From Chrysogorgia sp. JL179-B06 (Eukaryota > Cnidaria > Anthozoa > Scleralcyonacea > Chrysogorgiidae), in assembly GCA_035772405.1 (NCBI GenBank), contig JAYKKM010000056.1:666501-730500 (forward strand): a DNA stretch of 64,000 bases, read 5' to 3'. The translations under genes and the position numbers were made by a program. The notes under the pieces were generated by a model that did no database searches, was not told where the DNA came from, and was given only the letters and a program-made list of their open reading frames with translations. Shown piece after piece: positions 25,430 through 35,723 of the stretch. How positions within the stretch are numbered: position 1 is the stretch's first letter; each line of letters starts with the position of its first letter.

Positions 25430-26319
25430 AAAATATAGTGCAAAGTCAGTATTTGCATGCATGGAAAATAGTCTCTCGACCGATGCAGAAGTAAAATTGT
25501 AATTCCTGTTGTATTTTGTTGTGCTAAGTGTTATATAATAAACTATAGTTATTAACCTCGACCGTTTGGTCTTAACGGTAAAATATCAAACCTCGCTATC
25601 GCTCGGTCAATACAGCAAGATCTAATAAAATGCTAGGAACCCCTCCCCATGGAAAAATGCAAACAAGGTACACTCCTTGATCCCATCCCCGAATAAATAT
25701 CATAAAGGTGCCACCCAATTGTCAACATCTGGGATTAGCATAAAACAGAAAACAAACGAGAAGAAAAAAAGTAATGCACACAACAAAATGCACAAACAGA
25801 AACTAAGCCTGGCATCAGGTTTTTAACTTGTTGCTTCATTGCCAATGACCTTATCCGCAAGCTGGCCACGCCTTTTAAGCAAGATAGGGATGAAATTATT
25901 AATTATTGGGGCGTTTCGTGGTTGGTCAAGTTCGTCTAATAATGAAGTAAAAGATGTAAATTTTCGCAACACACTACTCGCAAGAGAGTAATACAATATC
26001 CTACGAGTATTGCTCAGCTTGGAATTCCGGATTGCTATATGAAGTCGTTGGCCATTTATCCAAAATAAAACAACCCAATGTTAAATTAATTTAATTCTTA
26101 TTTGATCCTTTCTACAATGTTCCTACGGCAACTAGCAGAGGCGGACTACTACAACTGTACAATGTACTATGGCTACCAGCTGAAGTAGATGTTGTGATAT
26201 GTTACAATGGAATAGTTCAATTTTTATTTTACACTCGGTTAAAAATGTAACGGTTTTTCAACACTTGCAGCATATACCATGAATAAATATTACTTCAGGT
26301 TCCAAAGTTTGCATCGGCT
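25430..26319. other. intergenic, no gene seen
   Basis: Only AT-rich sequence and a short inverted pair around CGACCGTTTGGTC / CGCTCGGTC (25560-25620). Confidence 0.4.
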
Positions 26320-26322
26320 TCA

Positions 26323-26500
26323 CAATAAAGTAAATTTTATCTCGTTATTGATGACTATGGCTTTAACTTTCATCCCCACAGTTAAAGTGCAAAAGACGCT
26401 TTCGCTGTTTGGCATTGTCATGCCACGGCTAAGCAAATTACTCATTTGAAAGTCACCACTCTCAGTGCAAGCAAGTTTTGGCTTGTTATCGTTTGAGCCT
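26323..26500 (-). CDS. possible terminal exon, unknown
   Basis: The minus strand has an acceptor (TTTTCACCCAG) near 26501, followed by an open frame (KLACTESGDFQMSNLLSRGM, TLTVGMKVKAIVINNE) that ends near 26320. No domain was recognised. Confidence 0.25.
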
Positions 26501-26601
26501 GGGTGAAAAGATAAAATGTGATGCAAACATGCAAATCCCACACACATGCAAATATTTTTTATGCTAATACATGCACCATAGCTGAGTGTGAACACATAAT
26601 T

Positions 26602-26748
26602 GACCTTACCCATTTTGACGTTTCGTGGCAATGTTTAACTACTACTACCAGAATGCTTTGCCATCATCCTGGATTACCAGATAGAGAATACTGGCAATGC
26701 ATTCTGGTAGTAGTTAAATGACGTCATGAAACGTCAGTGGGTAAGGTC
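26602..26748. repeat. 147-bp hairpin MITE
   Basis: Ends GACCTTACCC and GGGTAAGGTC enclose nearly complementary arms with TGACGTTTC and TACTACCAGAATGC. Folded, almost the whole unit is a stem. Confidence 0.75.
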
Positions 26749-27062
26749 TATTGAGTAAGTGTTTTTTATGTTCTAATGTTAAAGAACTTACAGATGATTG
26801 ATATTTCTTTCGGTCCATCAATCCCCTCTGTTTCATCTAAAATAAACATGAGGTGCGCTAATTTTTAGAAAGTTAAGCATGTTTTGTATTGTCTTCACGA
26901 ACTTCAACACGAAGCCCCTCGTAGCTCTTTAGTGATCCAACCTTTCAGTTGCTTATACTTTAAATTTCGACACCATGTCAGGATTCCAGGCTGTTAGAGG
27001 CACGCTGTTGATCAGCTACGTCAGAAGACGAGCTACTGATACTTCTAAAGGAATACTCCTAA

Positions 27063-28096
27063 AAAAAACCCGGCTTTCTCTTACAACGACCACGATCGCT
27101 TTGATATCAATAGTGTAAAGGAACCAGAGTGCAAGTATGATTTTAGGGTGGAAAAGCGTCACTTTCCCCTTCTTGCCGACGTACTTCAATTGCCTGAAAC
27201 GTTCAGGTGTCAACAAAGAACTGTTGCAGGAAAAATTGAGGGCCTTTGTGTGCTACTTAAACGAACAGCTTACCCTTGTCGTTTCAACGATTTGATTCCA
27301 TACTTTGGCAGATCGGTACCTGAATTGTCTATGATCACAAACGCTGTATCAAATTGCATTTTTGAAAACCATGGTCACAGAATTACCGAATGTAACCATC
27401 AAATTCTTGCTCCAGCTGCCTTGGATATTTATGCAGATGCGATACACAGGAAAGGAGCTGCCCTAGACAACTGTTTTGGTTATGTGGATGGCACAGTACG
27501 TCTAATATGCAAGCCAGGAATAAATCAAAGGTTGGTGTATAATGGGCATAAGAGGGTGCACTCCCTAAAATTCCAGTCAATGAGTTTGCCAAATGGCTTG
27601 ATTGGCAACATCTATGGTCCTGTAGGTGAGTTTGACTGCTATTCATTGTATTTTAATTATTTCAACTCACAAATAATATATATATATATTTTACAGAAGG
27701 TAAAGACATGATGCAGGCATGCTTGCTGACTCAGGACTACTGCAATGCCTGGAACAGTATGCCTTTTCAAGAAATGGAGAACCCATGTGCATATATGGTG
27801 ACCCTGTATACCCTCTTAAGGTACATTTACAAAGACCATTCAGAGAAGCAAGATTGACGCCAGATATGGTGGCATTTAATAGATCCATGAGTATCGGTGG
27901 ACTGGGCTTTTGGCGATGTTGTCAATTCTTTTAAATTTATGGATTTAAAAAAAATTTAAAGATAGGGTTAAGTAATGTAGGTAAGATGTATGTTGTCTGT
28001 TCCTTATTACAAAATACTATTACTTGCCTGTATGGTAACCAAGCATCTTATTATTTTGATTTACAACCACCAACATTGCAAGAATACTTTTCATAA
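27063..28096 (+). pseudogene. PIF/Harbinger transposase (HARBI1-like), decayed
   Basis: The frame shows CKYDFRVEKRHFPLLADVLQ, FGYVDGTVRLICKPG (first catalytic Asp), a GT-AG intron at about 27627-27697, YGDPVYPLKVHLQRPF (second Asp), then FGDVVNSFKFMDL and a FDLQPPTLQEYFS ending at 28096. The expected VEW-FGD block with the catalytic Glu reads V-D-W after a one-base frameshift near 27903. Another frameshift follows the intron, near 27715. The DDE nuclease is thus broken twice and its Glu is replaced. The companion Myb-like gene lies convergently at 28.7-29.3 kb, the usual two-gene Harbinger arrangement. Confidence 0.85.
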
Positions 28097-28661
28097 ATTA
28101 GAATATATTCTTTAGGTAAAATAGCTTTATTTCTACTAACAAGAACTATTATGCTCTATTTATTTTTTAGGAGTAAATAGCAACTCTGCAAATGTAAATA
28201 CTATGTTAAAGCAAATCGTTTTATATTGAAAAGAACACTCACAGCTAGTTCTGCTATGGTAACTGACTATTCAGAGTCTTTTTGAAAACCAAGTTGAAAT
28301 GAACAGAAACCCCCACCAAAATGGCACTGGTCATAGAAAAAAGGCAAAAACGTCCAGATATAAAGCAGTAACAGTTTAACCCAGAGAGTTGCTTTAGAGT
28401 GGACCTTCCAAGTTATGCAATTACGAATGCAAATAATATTACGAAAACTTGCAAATGTGCAATAAATTTTAAGAAAAAAACTCCAATGAAATAGTCAAAA
28501 CAAATCTCTAATAAATAGTTATGCATAGCATAAAACATAAATATGAACATGGAAAACACATGGTAATAAAATAACTTAAAGTGCTATTTGAGAACCAACT
28601 TTTGAATAAGACCCATCAGCATTTTGTTTTGTTGAGCCATCAGAAGTTGAAACTGCTGATG

Positions 28662-29262
28662 CTATTCCTGGGTCATCAATTGCATAACAGAGTCATTCTT
28701 TCTTTGTTCTGCATCATTCTTAGCCATTTCTGCTTCATGAATGCATTTTTTAAGTTCGATTTCCTGTTCCTTCAGCTGTAATTCTTTATTGCCTTTCTCC
28801 CTTAAATATTCGATCGCTTCTGATCCTGATCTTATTTTGGAAGGTTTTCCAATAGTATCCTCGTTATCATTTCGCCTTTTGGTTTCACCTAGGTTCTCCA
28901 TAGCTCTCTACTTGTCTTCTTCAACCTTTATTTTAGCTCGATTGCATTGTTCCTCGGACTTGTTTTCCCTTTCGATTAACTCTTCAAGAAGCACGTCCAA
29001 CTCACTCTGGGTAGTGTCAATACCGCTTTCTTTTTCTTCAGATCGTATTCTCTTTCGATACTTCGAGGTAATCGCGTATCTATCATGAACAGCACGTTGT
29101 GTGACTAGGAACACTGGTGTATCATATCCAGAAAGATTATCCGATACCCGTTGCCAACTTGCCATATCTGTGCTCTCGGTGTAGTTTTCTTTTTAGTTTT
29201 AAACAAGGCCACAGCGAGTATTTCTCTGCATAAGAAGATATCGTGCTTTTAGGTCCATTCCA
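28662..29262 (-). pseudogene. Harbinger Myb/SANT-like accessory protein, frameshifted
   Basis: Upstream (29262-29165) the frame reads KHDIFLCREILAV and TPRAQIWQ. After a frameshift it continues SWQRVSDNLSGYDTPVFLVT and QRAVHDRYAITSKYRKRI, the Myb-like trihelix found beside Harbinger transposases. A coiled, charged tail follows (LLEELIERENKSEEQ; KELQLKEQEIELKKC), with one stop at about 28908. The normal protein binds the transposon ends and helps nuclear import of the transposase. Here the frameshift within the DNA-binding domain and the internal stop suggest loss. Confidence 0.7.
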
Positions 29263-29573
29263 TAACAGAAAATGGTTTCAAACTTGCCGTTTTGTCGAGA
29301 ACTCCAAACAGTCCGTCCTGACGTTCGTGCTGCGCAACACGGACGCGATGACATGCGCAGTAAGAAATACAATGTTCGCAATCTCTTCCGGTTGCCGTCC
29401 GTTGTGCAAGAACGCCACGTGCTTAAGGTGCCTAATAATACACACGAACAACGTGCATAAGACAAGACATACTAACCAGGCAAGTAACTTTTATTTACAA
29501 AATGTTGATATTCGTAACGAATTTAAATAAATCCGTGAAATCACATGACACAGGCAGCCCGATCATAAAAGTT

Positions 29574-29779
29574 GAAATATAGTTAAATTGATGAACTGCC
29601 GAAATATAAAACGTAGATTTCTAACGTTTCGAGCGAAGGCCCTTTCTCTCTGACGAAGGGCCTTCGCTCAAAACGTTAGAAATCTACGTTTCATATTTCG
29701 GCAGTTAACCAATTTAACTATATTTCGATCTGTATTACAACACTGCCTATGCAGCACACAATTTTTATTTCACTGTTTG
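29574..29779. mobile_element. palindromic repeat with hammerhead-like core, flanked by 13-bp direct repeats
   Basis: Arms 29574-29647 and 29655-29726 are near-perfect inverse copies. The turn contains CTGACGA (29650-29656), GGGC-CTTC-GCTC (a small stem II) and AAAAC, one base away from the hammerhead GAAAC, with TTTCT/AGAAA as stem I. The 13-base word GATCATAAAAGTT occurs at 29561-29573 and again at 29780-29792, which looks like a target duplication. It may be a relic of a hammerhead-bearing retroelement (retrozyme or Penelope-derived). Confidence 0.5.
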
Positions 29780-30093
29780 GATCATAAAAGTTTGCCTGCG
29801 AGGCAACGATGTGGCTGCAAATTCGGGCTGGCTGGCAAAATCGAAAATTGTACACGCGTTTCATAGCGAACGCACAACATACACACAAGACTGATATTTC
29901 GAGACATTTGCAGTGAAACAGAAGAAAAGTTGTCATTAGCACTGGAGGCAAGGTTAAAATTTAAGCAATTGAACTTTTGCTTCTTTCAGTGTTGAAAGCC
30001 TAGTAATTGGTGACGTCTGTATAAACACAGCCTAACCGTTAAATGCTTATTTCAGAGTATATACATGTACTTTTATTTGACATATGATACAAA

Positions 30094-30361
30094 CCTTTAT
30101 CCAATCGCTTTCTTACATCACGTTTAACCATGGTTCTTTTAAAGATGACAGCTCTCTTTTGCTTCGAATTTGCCTTCATTACGCGATTTCCTGTTGCGTT
30201 GGGCTTTGTGAAATACTTTGAAACATCTTCTCCAATGCGCAAATTCTTCACGATTTGAAAAATGGTTGACCTTCCAGGTTTCCTAATACCACAACGGCTT
30301 AGATAGTCAAAACCCTCGGTTCTCATAATGGCGTAGCAGTTTTGATTGTCTAAGGTAGAAC
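30094..30361 (-). CDS. candidate internal exon, unknown basic protein
   Basis: The minus strand has acceptor TTTTTAG and donor AAAG/GTTTGT around an 89-codon open frame rich in Lys/Arg (KPGRSTIFQIVKNLRIGEDV, MVKRDVRKRLDK). No family was recognised. It sits just outside the left end of the HECT transposon. Confidence 0.35.
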
Positions 30362-30486
30362 CTAAAAAATAGATAAAATCCGTTATTTATGAGCATTGCA
30401 AAGAAAAATTGTTAAACAGATGCTAGCAAAGCATTCCTTTAATGCAAATCATACGATTTTGATCTATTATGAATATTGTTACATTG

Positions 30487-30963
30487 TTATGAGGTGCCGT
30501 TACCGCCAAAATTCAGAGTGCTTAATTTTGAAAATGCAGGCATTATTTTTGAAAATGCAGGCATTAATTTTGAAAATGCAGGCATTAATTTTGAAAATGC
30601 AGGCATTATCTTTGAAAATGCAGGCATTAATTTTGAAAATGAAGCTACGACTTTATAAAATTGTGTTAAAATTTGTGAAAATGGTCAAACTTATCGCTAA
30701 AATGGTAGCTTTGAGATTGAAAATGGTGACAAGTTTTTCAAGAATAGTGCCTTTCATTTTCAAAAATGATGATCGTTGCATGAAGTATTGTGCATCATTG
30801 TTTAAACTTTAAAAATGGTGGATTGATTTCTAAAAATGGAGATGTAAGATTTTTGAAAATGCAAGCATTAAATTTTGAAAATGGTGACTTTTTTTATGCA
30901 GAGGTCTGGTAACGAGTCTATTAGGTCCGCGGAACCCGGGGTACATATCAAACGAAGATGGCG
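30487..30963. repeat. left terminal inverted repeat with internal 20-bp repeats
   Basis: Outer part holds about six units of TTTTGAAAATGCAGGCATTA. Further in come spaced GAAAATGGT words, and the inner end reads GTACATATCAAACGAAGATGG. It overlaps the transposase start codon at 30958. Confidence 0.9.
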
Positions 30964-31271
30964 GATAATCACATTGAACTTAAGAGAATGACGGTTGAAA
31001 GGATTGACAATGTTTATACTAATCTAACAAATGATTCTGTAGATGTTGATGATGTTCTCGAAGATGTAGATCAAATTTTAGAAGCTCTTTACATTTTGGA
31101 TTCCGTGGTAAGACTATCAGAAGATATATTTCGCGACATTTTATCTGCGAAAAGAATACTGGAAAACATCTCCAGGTCCCGTGCTAGAACTCCGAGAACC
31201 TTCAGTGGCACACCTGGGCGGCCTTCATACAATATAACACAAGACCAGCTTCAAGGACTTATAGACGTGGG

Positions 31272-32804
31272 CAGTGGCGAAGCTGGTCCCAAATGGGAGG
31301 TCATGCTAAGTAATAATCCGAGCGCCGAAAGGCGCGAGGCTTTCTAGAGGGGTCCGGTGGCATGCCCCCCCGGAAAATTTTGAAATATAGATTCCCGTAA
31401 ATGGCATTTCCTGCATTCTGAGCGGTGATTTTTCAGCTCAAAGGTTTATAAAATTTCATATTTTGGACCGTTTCTCTTTATATCAGAGCGCATCAGCATG
31501 CTACGAAAATCAGCCGTCGCACGCAGGCTAGCCCGCCCTCAACCCTCCCAATGCATAACGCCTGACACGCAAATTTTAATGTAAACAGTAAACACAGCAA
31601 TGCTATTTTTTCTAATATCTGTTCGATTGAAGGTCTTCGTGTGACAAAACGTTTAAAAAAATCAACGGCAAGGTATACGAAACATATCTTTTACGAAATT
31701 ATATCGCTTTAATGGACATAAAAGCATTGAATCACCGGGTAAACGTCGAATAGATCTTGAAGCCATGTCCTTTGATTTTAATTTAAAGACGAGCGCTTTG
31801 TATATAGTTTGTAGTGTATTAGCAGGTTTGGGTACTTTACTCGCTTACGCATTTTCTCATAACATCTGATATTCATATTTTAAGTAGACGAAACGTACAG
31901 CGTTCGATTCGCCAGATTCAAGTTATCATTTCGATATAGAATTTATTTAAATCAGACAAAAACAACGTTTCATAATAATTAATATTACGGAGTCTCACGG
32001 ATAAATGTCAACACAGCATATTATAATATTTCCTTCGGGGCTGTCCATTCCGTCTTCATGATTGATCTCTCATCCGTGCTTCTGTCGTCTTGGAGAGAAT
32101 CTTTGCAATGGTTTGCCGGTTTACAATTCTCGGTAAACATTTTCAACTGCGATTCATTGACAATAAAACGAAAGAAAGACGAATGGCCAAGAACCGGCAT
32201 TGGTCGCTGTCCAACAAGATTTTCTCATTGATGTTTCGAACCGAAAACGGTTTTCTAAGCAGTTCACAAACAAGGACTGTTTGGACAGAATCAGAGCTCG
32301 TTGATGCCATGATAAATCAAGGATCTCCTTAAACAGACGCACTGTGCAGTCAGGCCATTTGGTAAGGCGGAAAGCTAATATTTTGGGCTATCAGGCTATG
32401 GTCATGCTCATCCAAAATAGCATGACCAGCTTGTCTAAAATAGGCAAACTGAGCATGCGTGAAGTGCCGTCAACCAATCATATTTCGAGAATAAGCATGA
32501 CTGTTCATATAGCTGGTCATGCTATTCACAAAGAGCATGACTTGGCCGGGCCAGGCTGAACAAAAGAGCCTGGGAATGAAGACGGCGGTTTTAGACGCCC
32601 GATCAATCAGGGACGGATAAGGAGCGAGAATATCCGCGTAATATGCGTGAACTATTATTGCTTGTTCTCTTCGAAATGCACACGACTTCAAAGTTCTAAG
32701 GAGAGATTTCAAATAAACTAAATAAAAGCAAACAAAACTATATATTTTCAGGAAATTTTTAGTCATGCTGAGCATGACTAGCATGACCGCTAGCTTCGCC
32801 ACTG
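31272..32804. mobile_element. non-autonomous hAT-like element with 8-bp target duplication
   Basis: Ends are CAGTGGCGAAGCT and its exact inverse. GACGTGGG occurs directly before (31264-31271) and directly after (32805-32812). The host frame (Asp-Val-Gly then Phe-Ser-Val) is restored if element and one copy are ignored. CAG ends with 8-bp duplications are the hAT signature. No hAT transposase is encoded in its 1,533 bp. Inside, several AGCATGAC words recur near 32400-32540 and at the right end. Confidence 0.92.
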
Positions 32805-33445
32805 GACGTGGGATTTAGTGTGGGACAAATCGCCGAGCTTCTATTAGTTTCAAAGAGGACAATTGAACGTCGTCTTGCGGAATATGGTATATCAGCCCGA
32901 TCTTTTTGCAACATCACCAACAATGAGTTAGATGCCCAAATTAAGGAGATAAAGCTGTTTAATCCTAATGTTGGTTCGAAGAACCTTGCTGGTTATCTAG
33001 CTGCTCGCACCATTAAAGTTCCTCGGCAGCGAGTCAGAGAATCGTTGCAAAGAGTTGACCCACTTGGCGTTGCAGCTAGGAAGTGCTCTTCCATTCACCG
33101 TCGTGTATATTGTGTATCTCGCCCCTTGGCATTGTGGCATTATGACGGCAACCACAAACTCATTAGGTGGAGATTGGTAGTCCATGGTTGTGTTGATGGG
33201 TTCAGTCGCATCCCTGTATACCTTGATTGCCATACAAACAATAGAGCTTCTACTGTGCTTCAGAGCTTTTTACATGCTGTTCATCAGTGGGGATTACCCT
33301 CGCGTGTTCGCTCTGATAGGGGAGGTGAAAATATCGATGTGATTGAGTACATGTTAAATAAAAGAGGCACTGGTAGAGGTTCTGCGCTGGTTGGTAGAAG
33401 TGTTCACAATCAGCGTATAGAACGTCTATGGAGAGATGTATTTCT

Positions 33446-34095
33446 AAAATTCATTAATAATTCATGAGTAATTAAACCAATAGCATGTAAGCATTCGGTC
33501 ACATGATGCTGTTTGGATACCCCGGTCAAACACCGCCAGACAAAAGATTTCAGCTGCATACGTAATTAAGATATTTGATCCAAACTAGTGTTTGGATCAA
33601 ATATCTTAATTACGTATGCAAAATCAAGTCAGCAAACAAATTCACACACAAAATTCCTTTATTCACTCTTTGTCGTCTACCACAAATCTAATGTTACAGC
33701 CAGTAAACACACACTTGTCCAGTTTAATACTCGCAGAAACAAAACCCTCTACCATGCATCACAATCATCTCAACTCCACTATTTAATTTATCATTATCTA
33801 TTCATCGTGGAAAACCCACTTCAGTTATGCATTGTGTAATATCTCAATAGAATTCCTAATTACGATACCCTTCGTTAGAAATTCTATTCAAATCAGCAAA
33901 CGAAAACATTCTCTTACCTCTCCATTCATTTCAGAAGCTATATAAACAACTCGAGCTCGTGTCCCACCGGGATATCCAAACACTCGAAAACAATGGACAA
34001 AAACACTCGCGCTGCGCGCTCGTGTTTTCACCATTATTTTCTCGTGTTTGGATATCCCGGTGAAACACTCGCTCTCGTTGTTCATATATTACATA
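33446..34095. mobile_element. palindrome-rich insertion in transposase gene
   Basis: It separates the Glu-containing block from the conserved tail of the transposase. A perfect hairpin of about 64 bp lies at 33556-33619 (GCATACGTAATTAAGATATT and inverse). A second inverted pair, around CACCGGGATATCCAAACACT, lies at 33965-34072. Boundaries are approximate. Confidence 0.6.
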
Positions 34096-34576
34096 ATGAT
34101 GTGTTGGATCTCTTTTATGGCATCTTTATGTCAATGGAAGATATTGGGATACTAGATCCCATTAATGAAATAGACTTATGGTGTTTGCATTTTTGTTTTT
34201 GTGATGTAATTAACAAAAAGTTGACGTCTTGGGCAAATGCTTGGATAAGGCATCCTCTGAGCAGTGAACAAAATCAAACTCCATTACAATTGTGGTTACA
34301 AGGTCAATTTGACAATGCTGAACGACTAAATTTAGATCAGACGGTGGTAGCTGATGACTATGGTGTTGACTGGGATGGGCCTGCAAGTGCATATGCTGAT
34401 ACTGAAGATGATATTCATGTAGCAGATACGAACTGTCCATTGTCTCAAGAGCAGTTGGATCAGCTCACTGCCATGTTTGAGCTAAATTGTCCTGAAAACC
34501 CTAGCCCTTGGGAGTGTGTAAGGAGTTACCAAGTTGTAAAAAACTTTACATTGCAATATAGCTGAACTATTCTTAT

Positions 34577-35220
34577 ACAGTAAGTAAAACCCCGCAAATA
34601 AGAACTTAAATTTTTCCAAGTTAGCCTAAACAGGTTTTTATATAAATAGTGCTATACCACGAAATTGGGCTAGACAGGTTCTTAAAGGGACACTCCGGCC
34701 CAAATACAAATGCAGTTCATATGAAAGATCTTACTGACTTTAGTTTATTTCCAAAGTTTCAGCATTCCTATCAATTTAGTTGAGAAGATATTGCTAGTTG
34801 AAGTTGAAAATTTGTGGATTTTGACGCCATATTGGTTTTGAAAATATGACGTCATTGAGTGATTCTTTATCGTCAGTGGAGTTGTTTTGATGGCGATCAC
34901 ATAGTGATAGTTATTGTGAATGGTCTTTGGACGAAAATTAGTCGAAATAAACTATTTAGTTCATCATGCAGGAAAGTAGAGGAGCTTCTTAGGCATAATA
35001 CGAGATCACCACGTCACTCAGTGACGTCATATTTGAGAAACAAAATGGCGTCGAAATTGGACAAACTCTCCAACTTCAACTAGCCACATCTTCTTAACTA
35101 AATTGATAGGAATGCTGAAACTTTGGAAATAATCTAAAGTCAGTAAGATCTTTCATATGAACTACATTTGTATTTGGGCCGGAGTGTCCCTTTAACTAGG
35201 CTCTTATTTTCTTACAAAAA
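34577..35220. repeat. CAGTAAAACC-family MITE split by a TTAA MITE
   Basis: Sequence from 34577 (CAGTAAGTAAAACCCCGCAA, then TAAGAACTTAAA and AGGTTCTTAA) resembles the element at 16328-16677. It is interrupted at 34682 by the TTAA element, with remnants resuming at 35196. Confidence 0.45.
34686..35191. mobile_element. piggyBac-like MITE with TTAA duplication
   Basis: Ends AGGGACACTCCGGCCCAAAT and inverse are flanked by TTAA at 34682-34685 and 35192-35195. Arms extend well over 100 bp with small differences (AAGATCTTACTGACTTTA / TAAAGTCAGTAAGATCTT). Non-coding. Confidence 0.85.
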
Positions 35221-35723
35221 ATTAAAGTGACCCATTTTCAGTAGTAAGTGGTATGTGCTAGTAGGTATATAAATTATATACAAATTATTTCCAAAATAAC
35301 AGTATTTCAATTACTTTTTGAAGAGCTTATTTTCTTTAATTTAAAAATTACTATTTTTGACTCTTTGATAAAATAAGAAACTGATCTAAAAATCAGTGGT
35401 TATAGTACGTTTACTTTGCTAACATGGTATATATTTTATAAGTTAATGACAGTCAATATTCCCAAATCTTAACAGTTGAATTCAAGTCAATATCAAGTTT
35501 TGTAATAAAGTAACAGATTGCATCCAACATGTCTTCTGTGTACAAACTTTGAAAACATGAACAAAAATGTTCTCTTAATATCTTAACAATTCAAGTCAAT
35601 ATCAAGTCTTTCATAATAAACTATAAAACTACCAGATTGCATCCGGTGTGTGTTCTGTAAATAATTAACAAAACATGAACATAAACGTTTACTTTGATAA
35701 TTTAAACATATGTTTCTCAAAAT

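Larger units (their letters stand above)
30958..34565 (+). pseudogene. rve-type DD34E transposase, split by two insertions
   Basis: Coding parts are 30958-31271, 32813-33445 and about 34095-34565. The N-terminal part is acidic and helical. After the first insertion come [20 protein letters not shown] (a helix-turn-helix), WHYDGNHKL (first Asp, codon 33144), [12 protein letters not shown] (second Asp) and [13 protein letters not shown] (Glu, 34 residues later). The third part gives FYGIFMSMEDIG, LHFCFCDVINKKLTSW and QTPLQLWLQGQFD, the conserved tail of this family. The first insertion is a hAT-like element with an 8-bp duplication; apart from it the frame is uninterrupted there. The second is palindromic, about 650 bp, just after the Glu. 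The enzyme would cut and join transposon ends; this copy cannot be whole. Confidence 0.8.

Noticed and set aside
25134..25502. His/Arg-rich 122-codon ORF
   Set aside because: Alternate frame of the Ser-codon repeat tract.
30520..30660. Regularly spaced 20-bp repeats resembling a CRISPR array
   Set aside because: Units of GAAAATGCAGGC have almost no spacer, lie in transposon terminal repeats and are mirrored at 38.6 kb; the genome is eukaryotic.
30396..30812. 138-codon repetitive ORF (LILKMQALILKMQ...)
   Set aside because: Translation of the non-coding terminal inverted repeat of the HECT transposon; similar frames appear in the right repeat.
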